DNA from: Podaxis mareebaensis
Lineage: Eukaryota > Basidiomycota > Agaricomycetes > Agaricales > Agaricaceae
Reading direction: 5' to 3'
NCBI GenBank assembly: GCA_018524725.1
Contig: JAEUWP010000061.1
Coordinates: forward strand, 38,764 to 102,763
Length of the DNA: 64,000 nucleotides
The notes beneath the pieces are model-generated. The model ran no database searches. It saw only the letters and a program-made list of their open reading frames with translations, and was not told the origin of the DNA. Positions 10,728 to 22,900 of this stretch are shown here, piece after piece. Both the position numbers and the translations under genes were made by a program. How positions within the stretch are numbered: the stretch's first letter is position 1; each line of letters opens with the position of its first letter.

Positions 10728-12600
10728 TCACCGGAGGACAGAGATTCCACTATTTGGGTCTTCCGAACGATCAAAAAGAACAGGCGGAAGGGGAACCCTT
10801 TTCACTACGTCATCCTGAACAAGAGGGTTAAGGATATCCAGAGCCGAATTTCTGGTGACTTCGAATCGCTTAATGCAGGACTCTCCCAACCCTGCAACGT
10901 TCCCCAACTCCGTCTCTCGCCGTTCAGCCAATTCTAGGTTGACAACCTTGTGCCACATCGTCGTTGCAATTCGAACCCTTCCTGACATGTTCTCCTCATT
11001 ACAGGTTCTCTCAAGGGTGTAGATATGGTTCCTGGTGACCTCAGAAACCCGAGAGTCTGTGATGCGCAAGAAAAACAAAAACGCGGTGGGGGCAACGGCT
11101 TTTCTCTTCAAGATACGATTCCAGCTCCAGCGTAGGTCAGATATCTGTATAGGTTGCGAAGCCAATGTTCCTTACCGGTTCTGCGCGCTGAACCATTCAT
11201 CGAGTAACTCCAGGACTCGACTCGGATCGTCATCGACGTCATATCCTGGGGTATCGATGATGACTACCTTGCCTGATGGCAGCCTCGCCTCGTATATCCC
11301 TAAACGTGTCGTGCAAGGAGTAAGCGGACCTTGCTTCTCCTGTTTCCCGATTTTGACTTCATTCCCAGTGGCGTGGGCGACAAACTTCGAAATTCAGTTA
11401 TGCGATCGCCTGGAAATACAGTAGAGCCTACTGTGCTTTTCCCAGAGCCAGTAGGCCCCAGTAGGCTTTATATTCAAGTCAATGGAAGAGACTATTGCAC
11501 GGAAGGAGAACCTACACAATAATGGGTTTCTCGGTATGTGATTTAAAGAGTGAACGGAGTGACTGACACGTGACGAATCGTTAATCATGGTTGAGCAAAG
11601 TGATCAGAGTGGAGTCAGGATAATACCATGAATGGTGGGGTGCGTAGCTTCGGGGAAGTCCATTGGCTCTTCGACGGGGGACTAGTAGGTCGTAGGTCAG
11701 GGACGGGACAAAAAATCCATTGGCATACCACTTACGGTGCCACTGCCCCATCTCGTACTCTCGCACGTGCTCCCTGGTCGGGTTCCGGTGCCTCAACGAA
11801 TCAATTGATAGCCCGTTCAGCATCTGGATAAGTATAGTTTAAATTAAAGAAGCATACCTCCAACAGCGACCCCATGATACTCTCAGCGCTAGCGGAGGTC
11901 CCATCGTATCGTTGCACTATTGCGCCCTTTTTTGTCAGCCAGCCCAATAAATCACGCTGCAGCGAAGCTTCACGACTGGTGTACTCCGCCATCAAGGCAT
12001 CAGATACCGAGCTAGTAGGCCACAGACTTGTGGCCAGCACTACACGGCGGTAAAGAAAGCCCTCGCCGCTGCCAAGGAGCTTATCAAGAATTCGTTGAGT
12101 TCCCCGAACGTCGACATAATTCATTCCGATGGGATGCAGGAAAATAAGCCCGTAAATTCTATCGAAACTATGGGGAGTGAGCATCCTTCATGGAAAATGG
12201 ATGTATATACAGCACACCTGATTGCTCTTGAGCCCATCCATTCTTGGATGTCGTCTAAGATGTCCTTCGTGCAATCTGTACCTGGGGTATCAACCAAAAT
12301 GAGTCGTTTTCCCCTGAAGGAGATGATGTATTCGTGGATTGTCTTCGTTACGGGTTCGATCCGGTCGCCGATTAAGACAGACTCCTTATCCTCCACAAGC
12401 TCACGTATGAACTAAAGGAAATTGAGAAGAGTAGTTATTCGATTGCAGTCTTTAACACACTGTACTCCTCCCGGAACCTCCAACCCCCAAGATGCTAATC
12501 GGGGAGGTAAATACTTAAAGAGCAAGGTTTGGCACTGAGTAGACCCGACTCACAGAACGAACCAAGAGTCAGAGTGGTCAATGATATCTTGCGAGTACAT
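10728..12600 (-). CDS. Double G-domain P-loop protein, copy A (449 aa)
   Basis: Ten exons on the minus strand: 12600-12554, 12494-12461, 12411-12218, 12167-11858, 11823-11767, 11668-11627, 11562-11516, 11465-11432, 11384-11176, 11103-10728. Two G domains follow one another. Domain 1 has P-loop GVGGSGRST (Arg in place of the usual Lys), G3 DTPGTD and a G4-region ATSLW. Domain 2 has canonical P-loop GPTGSGKST (~244-255), DTPGYD and TTMWHK. Each P-loop is encoded by a 34-nt exon. The linker exons 5-6 are the least certain: the chosen borders keep the frame and give ...RTPPFM next to SLRSLFKS, matching the linker of copies B and C. Family: AIG1/MMR_HSR1-like TRAFAC GTPases common in mushrooms; substrate and role unknown. 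Probably cytosolic, as no membrane segment is seen. Confidence 0.85.
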
Positions 12601-14155
12601 GAGGCTTTATAGTGGCGTTTCTGCGTAGTGGTGGACTGCGCAAGCCCTTGGGTCTTTTATTGCCCCGCTAGATAGATGCCTCGTTTTGAATGCGTTTGGC
12701 TTCGAAACGCCTGTTGATTCGAGCCTGCTGGCACATGGTTGATATCTCTTCGGCCCTTGCCTTACCCGATAGTCCTGCTGACGTAAGACCATAGAGTGGC
12801 AGTAGAAGTTCCGTAAGAAAGTAATAACTGACGATTGGTGCGGGACCGTTGGAATGGAAAGTATTCAGGGCCCACGGCAGCGATTTGCATTATATCGAAT
12901 GGATTACCATCCAATAGAAAGCACGGTGAAGATACGCCTGCGGAACAGCAATTGCACCAGAGATAAAGCTCAGACTCAGAACAAGAACTGTGTTCCTTGA
13001 TCCACACTTGACCCACTCAACATCGGATGGACGTTTGACGCCACCCCAATGTGAATTCCGAAACACGGCTGAGCTCCGTTAAGACTGTTCTTTGCAGTAC
13101 ACCGCCCACGTCGTATCGCAGAGTTAGATCGGCAATCAACAGCCACACAAAAAGTCCACACCTCCGGACACAAGGTCGGGCTCGGAATCCGACAATAGAC
13201 GAAGCCCTACCTCGAGGTAACACTGCACCAGGTTCGCGGGGATCTGTGACAGTGATGGGAGATGTTAGGGCCCCGGAATAACAAAACCCAGGATGAGGCC
13301 TCGTGTCCTCACTTATGGATGCACCAGAGGACATGCTCAGTCACTCATGTTGATCGGCTGGCATGGCAGTTGTCGCACTCCTGCCCATGTTGCCAATAAA
13401 CGGGGCAGGAGCTCTGCATACCCCAAATACAGAATACATATTATATATAGGGCTGGCACTAGCGGTTGCAAGTCGGTGTTCTTCTAGGGCCTCACACTCT
13501 TCTAGAGGGCCACGTTCCCTTAATCCGGTTCCAAAAGTTGTTGCAATTACGGCGAGGCTATATTCGGTGACAGTTAACAACCTCAATCGCATAATGTGGC
13601 CGCTTGTAATAGCGAGGTGCAGCTGGGGAGGAGCTCACAATGAGCCCGATGAGTGCTGCCGAGGTGGGGAAGACTATCATACGCATAAGTGATCCTTGAT
13701 GAAGCACATGGTGATCTAAGATCTTGGCTAGCTTCCCAGTGCCGTCGGTGATGGCAAATGTCATTCACAAATGAGGGTTACTGGGTGCAATAAAATGCTA
13801 AACTCTTGAGTGGGACTTGATTCTATACCATTAGTACAAGCTACTTGCGCAAAGCGGGATGAGCGTGAGCGAATAAGTACCCTCTCCAAGGGGAGTATGC
13901 CGATACACTATCGACAGTCACCAATGAACACGCCTTGTCCCACCCTTCACCCAAATTCCCCAAAAGAGATGTATATAATCATATTTGGTGCATGCTTTGT
14001 CCCTGTATGTGCATTATCTCGACAAAATATGAAGCAGTTGTAGAGAGCGATGGGGGGAGGTGTTTAAGTCATCCTCCATTACGCTCTCTGATACAGCTGC
14101 GACAATTCAACACCACAGATCATGCCCGAAAATTTCTCTATCAAGATATTTCTAC
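12601..14155. other. Intergenic, no gene recognised
   Basis: Short overlapping frames on both strands with no motif. Nothing supportable apart from the upstream region of the minus-strand gene ending at 12600. Confidence 0.45.
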
Positions 14156-14237
14156 GGCTGCCTGGTGAAGCGGCATCGCGACTGACTTTACCAGGTGATC
14201 GAAATCAGGAGATTGCAGTTCGACCCCTGTGGTTAAA
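14156..14237 (+). pseudogene. tRNA-Arg relic
   Basis: About 80 bp clearly related to the intact tRNA-Arg genes at 16912 and 27422: it shares GGCATCGCG, CTGACT, ATCAGGAGATTGCAG and TTCGACCCCTG. It has lost one G in the T-stem, the 3' acceptor strand (GGTTAAA) no longer pairs with GGCTGCC, and the anticodon loop region is rewritten. Internal promoter boxes A and B are still partly recognisable. Best read as a decayed copy. Confidence 0.75.
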
Positions 14238-16911
14238 GGCGAGGTGGAAACTGGATCACTTTTTGAAACCTCTCGCGCTGTTCAATTAATCCTCCATAAC
14301 TGGCCTTTTTCTAACATGATTATATGACCATACCTGTTTGAGTTATAATTCTCACTGGATAACAGAAAAACGAATGTCCAGCAACTTCTAGATAAGTTCT
14401 CTGGCATTTGAGCAGTGAACAGTACATCATGTAGGATTACAAATCATATAACCGAACCAATAGCTAATTCACACTTCTTTCTCGGGGGTTCTTTCCGGTT
14501 GGGCGGATGGTGTTGGGGCGGACGAAGTCAATGAGCCAAATGCTCTTTAGCGCTCCTAGACTCGGATAGACTTGGAAGTTGGACTGCCGTCATTGAGTGG
14601 TCAACCTCCATTCCAGAACTGGTTATAACATCACTAGATGCATGGTTACGAATGAATTCACGAGCATTTAGGTTTGCAAGGAGAGTATTGATATAGACTG
14701 TGCCAAGGTCAATACCCATTTGCTCCTTTGAAATATGGAATTACTTACATTTGCTGCTTGGATAAAATAATGCAGTAAAGAGAGTACTGTGTGGTGCCAG
14801 GGCAAACTACTACTATGTTAGCAAAAGGGTGAGATCTTGTATGGAGATCAGCTCACCAAGATAAAAACTCCCAGTGCAGAAAGACTTTTTCCAAGATGAG
14901 GAAACGTCCTTACAGGCCTTTCAAAGCTTTGCTGAAGACTCACCTCAGCAACAAGCCTGTATTTATTGTCATTTTCAACAGTGTGTTGATCATTGAGTTG
15001 GTTCTTATGTTCAAATGAGCCAAGCACCAATTGCAGTAAGAATAAATGCCATACCCTTGTATACCAGAACGGTTCCTGTACAGCTCCAGGCATACAAAAG
15101 CTGCAATTAGGACATCAAGGATGAATGCAAATAACAAGGCGGGGTACAGAATGATCTTTCAAAACACCCTTAGTCATAGCCAAGCTGGAGTTTTACGCGA
15201 GGTGACATAAAGAATGTGAATGCCTGAACACATGAGACACCATACAAGCTGTGTGCGTGATCTGATTAATACTGAGAAAATTTGCCAGTTCAACGCGAAC
15301 ATACATGCTTGATAATATGCCACCAATGAATGTAGCACCTGATGTCAGTTGCGGTGATGGAGTTAACATGCTTGGGGTAGTAAGGATTCCTTCTAAGAAT
15401 TGTGGTGGTGGGTAGGGAGCTCCTTTGGTTTAGACTAGTCCGTGGCTCTTAAAAGCCTTCATGGAAGGCTATTTACGATGTCAAGATACCAAGTCGTTCG
15501 GGGTCCATTCCACAAAAAAGGATGAAGTGCCTCATGTTATTACTTATGAAACCTGTATTGAGATGTCGCAACAACTTCGGAGAATATACTGGAGACAAAG
15601 AGTGGCAACGGAATTTCTAAAATTAGTCGATAAATCCATTGTCCTATCTGTTTTTCAGTGCCCCCGGCTTGCGTCATTCAATCGGTATAGCTACATCTTT
15701 CCTTAAATCCTCACCATATAGAATTTATTTTTAGGCATATTTTGACTCGAAGTGTCTTTCCGCAGCGACATTCTGCATCCAATTTGTCGTTCTCTAAGCA
15801 GGAGTTCATTTTAGCCCTAGCCAATTTCTACTGACCTCGTGCCGGTCTTCCCATGCGAGACAATCTCACCTCCCTATCAAAGGATCAAGTAGAACAGTAC
15901 GTTCTATTATCATCTGCTGAGCATTCATCATTTGACCTCTTCCGCGGTAATATCTAACCTCACCATTAATGGTTTCCATACTCCAGTACTCTTCAATAAG
16001 CAACACTCGTAGCGTTAAGTCCTCGCTGATCGGCTATGTTACGATCGCGATTATATCTATCTTTCCACGATGTGTTTTATAGGCCTTTGTCTCTCAGGAA
16101 GTGGATAAGTCATGTGGTATGTGGTATTTCATTGAGGATGGAGAAGATATCGCGCGGTGGCTATGTATATGCACATGAAGGAACCGAGTGGGAAGAATTG
16201 GGCTGTATAAGGGAATGGAGGTGGCTTGGAGAAGAAGGCACGCAGGGGATTTCCCCCATAGAATTTGTGACCGGGGAGAGGCGGAGCTGGACGCCGACAG
16301 GTGGAAGTTCAAAAACCGACTTTGCCAGAGGCAATGTTCTGGGAAGCAGCCCACCCAAGACGTCCCAGTTCCAACTGAAGATTTGAATGAAGGTCTAAGC
16401 GTGTTTAAGAAGTCGATTTAGCTGAGCAACTATGGCTGCATAAAGAAATATCATTCAACTGCTGTTGATCATGGTGTTTCATGGCGCCATCACAGATTAG
16501 CTCCACCGACGGCCTAGTTGGTGGAGCATGACGCTACGGCGAAGCAACTACACGAACGAATTTCCACTTCCCGTACCCACCACTAGCTCCATCACAAAAC
16601 AATATTCATATCGTGTGACCAAACAAGACTATGTCCGTGTTTTCTGACAATGATTTAGCTCTCGCCTTTCCCTTAGGCATGACATATGAGCTATTCCACT
16701 GATTCCGTGGTTCAATGGAGTGCTCATGAGTCGTATGGAGGGTTTGCATGGTAAAAAGGTGGGAAAGAATGATGGATTGCCGGGGAAACAAGTAATGCAG
16801 AGGATTCATGATTGAATATTTAGAAGACTTACAGGAAGGAGCGCCATAGCTGCAGGACTACTTCGAACAGTATCAGGCCCTCAGTAAAATTTAAACCCGG
16901 CTACCAGCACA
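14238..16911. other. Intergenic, no gene recognised
   Basis: 2.7 kb with only short frames (for example 15461-15706, 16036-16386) and no recognisable domain, repeat or RNA. Composition is close to the surroundings apart from AT-richer parts near 14300-15400. Confidence 0.4.
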
Positions 16912-16994
16912 GGCCGCCTGGCGAAATGGCATCGCGTCTGACTACGATTTAACATCGATATCAGGAGATTGCAGGTTCGACCCCTGCGGTGGTC
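16912..16994 (+). tRNA. tRNA-Arg (anticodon ACG) with 12-nt intron
   Basis: A cloverleaf can be drawn: acceptor GGCCGCC/GGTGGTC, D-stem GCG/CGC, anticodon stem TCTGA/TCAGG, T-stem GCAGG/CCTGC with TTCGACC loop. Anticodon ACG at 16944-16946. A 12-nt intron (16948-16959) sits one base after the anticodon, the standard eukaryotic position, and its ATCG can pair with CGAT of the anticodon region. The order of the D and T arms matches fungal tRNA-Arg. An identical 83-nt copy lies at 27422-27504 on the other strand. Confidence 0.92.
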
Positions 16995-18087
16995 AAGTCT
17001 ATATTGATTTTTGTTTCTTTTTATCAAGGCTTCGTGCCCTTTCCTCACCTGAGATAGACAAGTAATTCAGCCAGGCTGCAAACCAGCTCTCTCTCCTTTC
17101 CAAACACTTTCATTCATCCGACTGCTATATATTTACTCCAATCAACTAACACTGCCTCGTAAACAGGATTGGCCGCACTACCGCGTATACTCGTTCAGCT
17201 TCTACAGGCTTCTACGCGCAGAAATGCGACTCTTGCACCAAGATTGCCGCACCCAGTGAGGAAAGGAAGCAGGGGTGTGACGGGTCACGAGTATCTATAC
17301 GCACTGTTTGCCCAAGCCAAACCTACAGTACAACGTCACAAAATCCTTTCACCCACGCGCACCCAACAAAACCGCTGTTTAGTCACACAACGGCGGATGG
17401 GCAGCGGCTACACGTCTGCAGTTTTCCTTTTCGCCTCACAACACTGGATTTGAGCGGCTCGCTGGCCTCCAACGTACCTTTTCTGCTTCGTTCACCAGGT
17501 ATTGCTTTCCCGTCAGAGGCGCTTTTGTCAAGACGGATTCCATTCTTGCTCTTCGAGAGCGACCAGTCACGCTATGGACTCAAAGCATCCGTTGATGCCC
17601 TTGACCAAGTCCTTCGTTGACACAACTGTGTTTCCTGCCTGGTCGCTACTCCCATGTCCATGATCGCTGACGCCGTCAAGCCGTAGCCCATCAAACTCTG
17701 ATCTGTGAGGAATGCATCTCATTGTTATCCTACCTTCTGACAGGATGTATAGATCCCTTTAGTGGCCTTCTAACCGTCATACGACCGCCGTGAGCAGAGT
17801 TACACCCATTTTTCTAATAATTCTAGGGGAAATACTGGTCGCAGAACCGCCAAAGGTAGTCCCAGGTTGCGTGCGAGCTCACTTCTAGATTGCACGGATA
17901 TAAATGTCTTGAGCTGAGCCGAGCTTCCGTCAGCACCAGATGTACCTGCTATAAATAATGGTATACATAACTTCGCATCTCTGATTGACACCGACAATGG
18001 CAGTCATGTCACCATGTTTGGAATAAATAGGGCCCAGCTTGCAGAAGTTGAGCAATTTTCTTCTTCCCCCCACCTGCAACAGCAGCA
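16995..18087. other. Intergenic; upstream region of the cupredoxin gene
   Basis: No gene recognised. The frame 17169-17453 starts just after the tRNA and has no motif. Confidence 0.4.
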
Positions 18088-19216
18088 ATGATCTTCAAGG
18101 TTTTCTCGAGCTTGATTCTTGCTCACCTGGCAGTAGCCAATCACAGTTCCGGAGGCGGTTCCGCGACACGAGTGACTACCAGTTCCACAGCTACCCCATC
18201 CGCAATGCCGAGTACTGATGGACACATTAATGTCGGTATTCAATTTCCAGCTAATTTCTTTAACTAACCTCACTCCAGATTGATGTAGCTGCTGGCGGAA
18301 AATTTGTCTTCAGCCCCGCAAATATTACCGCCAAGGTCGGCGACCTCGTTACCTTCCATTTCCCTGGGTATGTTTCAGCAGGCCCTTACAGACGTCGAGT
18401 GATTCTGACCTTGATCACGCAGCGGCCAAATTGCTCATTCCGTGACGCAATCGTCGTTTGGCAGCCCATGTACATATCTCGAGGCCAGTGGAGACAACCC
18501 GGCAGGATTCGATTCTGGGCTCCAGCTCGCCAAAACCTTTACAATCAACATCACAGATACCAAACGTGAGTCTTCACCTCATCGGTTGTCAAGTCTGTCC
18601 AATAGTTGTTCTTCCAACAGCCATTTGGTACCATTGCAAACAAGTGAGTTATATTTAACCTTTCTCGAGTTCCCTGTTTAGTTGACGTGACGTGCACACA
18701 GGCAGGACACTGTGGATTGGGTATGGTCGGTAGTATCAATGCGCCATTAAACGGGACGAATACACACGCGGCTTTTGTGGCAGCAGCAAAGAAAATTGGC
18801 TCAGCCGAAGTCCTGGTGAGTTGCTGAAATAGCTCCGCATCTGCAGCATCTTGCGCGTTGTCAATTTCTGATCATGACCATCCATTTTTTCACAGGAATC
18901 AGACAGTGGTACTCCCGTACTGACAGGAGCTGGTGCCGTAGCAACTGGCCCACCAGTTGACGGCACAAATTCATCAAATTTATCGAATAATATTGATGGC
19001 GCGACGTCTTCGGGCGCTGTGAATACTGCCAGTGGGACCGCAACCGTGGAAGCTAGCCTATCGGCCAGCAACATCCAGTCATCAGATGCTGTAAACACCG
19101 GAACCGTGGAAGCTAGCCCATCGGCCAGCAGCACCCAGTCATCCGATGCTGTCAAGACTGTTGCGAAGACCGGCTTGTACCTCGTAGCTGCGGGTATCGT
19201 GACGTCTCTGATTTAG
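18088..19216 (+). CDS. Secreted, probably GPI-anchored cupredoxin
   Basis: Six exons: 18088-18231, 18279-18367, 18423-18565, 18621-18643, 18702-18815, 18896-19216; 277 residues. Order: signal peptide (MIFKVFSSLILAHLAVA), short Ser/Thr-rich segment, cupredoxin domain (~49-150), Ser/Thr-rich stalk, hydrophobic tail (GLYLVAAGIVTSLI) typical of GPI attachment. Type-1 copper ligands are visible: His in AHSVTQ and the cluster C-KQAG-H-CGLG-M. The first donor (GTCGGT) is weak but is the only one keeping frame. The stalk contains an exact-period 60-bp duplication (19041-19160). Related fungal proteins are extracellular serine-rich cupredoxins of the cell wall; the physiological electron partner is not known. 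Confidence 0.9.
19041..19160 (+). repeat. 60-bp in-frame tandem duplication in the cupredoxin stalk
   Basis: Two adjoining 60-bp units (19041-19100 and 19101-19160), differing at only a few positions. They encode two copies of a TVEAS-SAS--QSSDAV motif and lengthen the Ser-rich stalk. Confidence 0.9.
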
Positions 19217-19964
19217 GACTACTTGTCTCTGGGCGGTGTGTTTGAACGGTTGTCCCGTTTCTGACGTATCGTACATTATTTGTGTAACTCCCGTATCTGT
19301 AGTGCCTATGCAGTTGAGAAAATCTACTGATGGTTGACTATAGGACATCAACGTAGCGAACGGACTTCACCCTAGTTATACGCGCGAAGAGACATCTTCA
19401 ACCCTAAAGACCATGAGCTCAACTAGTCTATATACAGCAAAAGACTCAGCGCGAAGTACAATGAGATTGTCTGACTCTGGCTAGAACCAAGAATCAATAG
19501 AGCTTCTAGTTGTTGTGTTTTGCTGGCAACTCAGCGAGAACAGTTTCGAGGTGAGGTTATCCACTACTAATCTCTTCGATTCGGTGGGTAGACCCGAAAG
19601 AAGTTGTTATGGAATATCAGTCCCTGAGGATCAAATACCGAAAGTTGCCTAGGGCAGCAGGACAATCTCCTTTCGAGATTCTGGCTGGATTTCAAGTTCG
19701 CTTATCATCATAAAATTTTCCATGATCGCCTTACGAAGATATAGATAGGTGCTAGAATATCTAACGAAGCCAAGTTGCGTCGTGACTGGCAACGTTACAC
19801 TCGCATATGTAGTCATATCCATCTATTGAACACTATTGCTACACATGATATATTACAAACCAAAAAAGAAACTATACGCCAGCTCATGAATAAATCTACA
19901 ACGAACCACCAAGTCAAAAAACAAATCTCCAATCAGATATACCCCAACCCCTCCCGCACTCAAC
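19217..19964. other. Intergenic between convergent genes
   Basis: No gene seen between the cupredoxin stop (plus strand) and the PLC stop (minus strand). Confidence 0.45.
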
Positions 19965-22900
19965 TCACGACGACACATTAATCTTCACAAACAACGTCGA
20001 AAACAGATACTGCGACAGCGTCGCATCATACAACGGCAAATGCCTATACCCCTGCTGCATCTCACCCAACGAAACACAACACACCGCCAACGGCTCCGCA
20101 TCATCCTTCTGCCCCTCCTGTTTCACCACAAACCTCACAAATATAAGCTCGAGCATCCCAGGAAGAGCTATACAATCAAACGGAATACGAATGGCTTCAT
20201 TCCAGATCGGATTGAACCCATTATTTTTCACAATTTGCGTGCGGTGAGTGAGCGTCTTGGGTTGAGAAGTCGTAAACCGGAGCGGCTCTTGTGGTTGGGG
20301 TCGATTTGTGTCGGTAGCGGTGGGCGTTGAACTGTTCGTAGCGGCGATAGCAGCGTGGGCGCTAGAAGAGGCAGGAAGGGCAGGCGAGACGCAATACGTC
20401 CATTCCGGGACATGCAACGTCACCTCAACATACGGGTCCACAGTCACACTCTTATCCTTCCCCTCCCTACCCTCCTCATACCCATCTTTATCTTTATCCA
20501 ACCCAAGCACCTCATGTCCACTCCCATCCTTCACCTTCACCCTCGGCAACTGCTGCGCCGAAATAATTGTCACATTTAGCGTATGCGGTCTCTTCCTCCA
20601 CTTTTCGGGAGTATACTCTGGTTTCGAGGGATACCGGAGTGGGGGCGGCTTCAAAACATACCCACACCGCGCGTTACGCTGGAACATGGCGTGGTTGATG
20701 ATATACCCCAGATCTAAACCGCAGAACAACCAACAAGTCAATCCCAAAAACCAAAGAAAACGAACCAAAAAACGCAACGCACCAAACGTCTGCCAATTAA
20801 TCGCCACCAACTGTGCCCCAGCACTCCAATACCTATGCGGCTCAAAATTCGTACTCCGCATCCTCGTCCCCCTGGGATAAACCCTAACAAGATGTCCTTC
20901 CGTATGCCTAATCAAATCCATCATACACGTCCGCAACATCTTATTCGCACTATTCTCCGAAAGCGAAAACATATGCTCAGGCGCATACAACTCCTCCTCC
21001 CCCTCCACAACCACCCCTCCACCACTACCCCCATCTAAACTCCGCTTGCCATCCTTCGACTTCGATTTATTGGACTTGATGGATTTAGTCGACTTGACAT
21101 CCGACGCACTCCCAGTCTCGTCCGCGGAATGCAGATATAGATGCCCCGACCGCCGGAACCCACGACACTTGACACCAACCGTATACACCAGAAGCGCCAC
21201 GAGCGCCATCGACATTTTAGGCTTTGGTCTTTGAATCGGAGATTTCACCTGAGACGATTTCCTACGAACGAGTGCAAGTGGACCTCCCCCTCCCGTACTT
21301 GAGATGGATGATGGCTGTGCACCTTGATTTTGACTTTGGCCGAGCGAGGATGAGAGTATCGAAGTCGAACCGGTGTATGATGAACTGGTCATTCCAACAC
21401 CACCCTCAAAGTTGATGCTCGACGGCTTTTTCGGGGATGATGACGTTCCGATACTCGATATCGAGGGGACTGATGAAGGCTGGACATAAGAGCCTGTATA
21501 TGGATAGGACGAGGGCGGAGCTGCAGACGTTGAGGATCGCCCGCGTGGGATTGGTATTGGCACCGGCATAGGAACCGTAAGCGGCATTCCTGTCGCAAGA
21601 GGCAGAGGTGGCGAGAGGGGTCCAGGGGAAGACACCAGTGGCTGTTGTGTTAATTGTCCAGAGGGAGTTGAGGGAGTTGCGGTGGATGACGATGGTGGTG
21701 GGATAGATGGACCAGGTGAGCGACCGACGCTGCGCACGCGTTGGATCATACTACTCGCTTTGATAAGTCCCTCTAACCACCGTGAATCAGCACAAAGAAC
21801 GCAAAGGAAATTAGTATACGCACCACGAACAATATCGCCCCCGCCTTCGCCGCTCCTCTTCTTGCCCCCCTTCCTCTCCCTCTCCAGTCCATAGAGCCCT
21901 CTCGAAAGCATCCCGACTTCACTTTCACTCGCCGAACTCGACGGCTCAAGATCCGATTCACTCGACGTAACCGACACCGACCCACCCGCGACAGGATCCG
22001 CCTTCCCAAGCATCAAATTCTTTGTCTTCAACAATATCCTCCCCTTCAACCCCTCCGGACTCGGAAGCTGCGTAATCTTTCCTTTCCCTTTCCAATTCCC
22101 CTCTCTCACCAACACCCCATCGTCTTCACTCCCATCAGCATTCATTTGGGATTGCGATTGGGATTGCGTCGGAAGGTCAGGTCCATCAATCGGATACCTC
22201 ACCAACGCACTACCAAATTCCTCCACCATAATCCTCGCAATCATCTCCTGCCCCGCGATACTACAATGATTCTCTGCGGATATGATGATAGGATACGGAG
22301 ACGCAATGAACCCGTACTTCATAATCGCTTGACAAACCTGTCGTAATGGGACTTTGGTCGTCAAGGTATGTCCATGGAACACCATTGGCTCATTCACAGC
22401 GCTACTTGACCCCACATTAGCACTAGCGCTCGTACTGGGATTAACGCCAGCGCCAGCAACCAAAGGGTCCTCTGCCGTAACATTTGGACTTGTCACGGAA
22501 GAAGCTGGGTTGGAGTCTGTAGATCCGGACCCGTCATAGATATCGATCTCGACACTTCGACATCCAGCGAGTAATGCACGGATGTAGCCTTCGACTGTGG
22601 ACGAGCCGACGAGTTGGTGACCAATGAGGTAGGTGTTGTGCGAAGAGGATATGAAGTAAGAGGAGAGAGGGTGGGTCATGTCATGTTTCGTAGAAGGAAG
22701 AGACGAGGTCGTAGCTGCTGCTGCCGCGGCGGATGATATATGCGGGGTATTCGAGGATGTGGAAGGTGTTGCGGTCGTTGTTGGAGGGAGAGGGGTGCAA
22801 GCTGGCGAGGGGCCGTATGCAGGTTTGGGTGGTAGAGATGCATGCAGAGGAGAGGCAAAGGGTGCGTTGTCGGGTGAGAGGAGGAACGTCGTGAGAGTTT

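Noticed and set aside
11627..11823. Frame break in the linker of G-domain copy A suggesting a pseudogene
   Set aside because: A first model (donor at 11735) broke the frame, but the donor GTGCGA at 11766 with acceptor before 11668 restores it and gives a linker matching copies B and C.
20308..20880. 190-codon plus-strand frame and many others between 20 and 24 kb
   Set aside because: Antisense shadows of the long PLC copy 2 exons.
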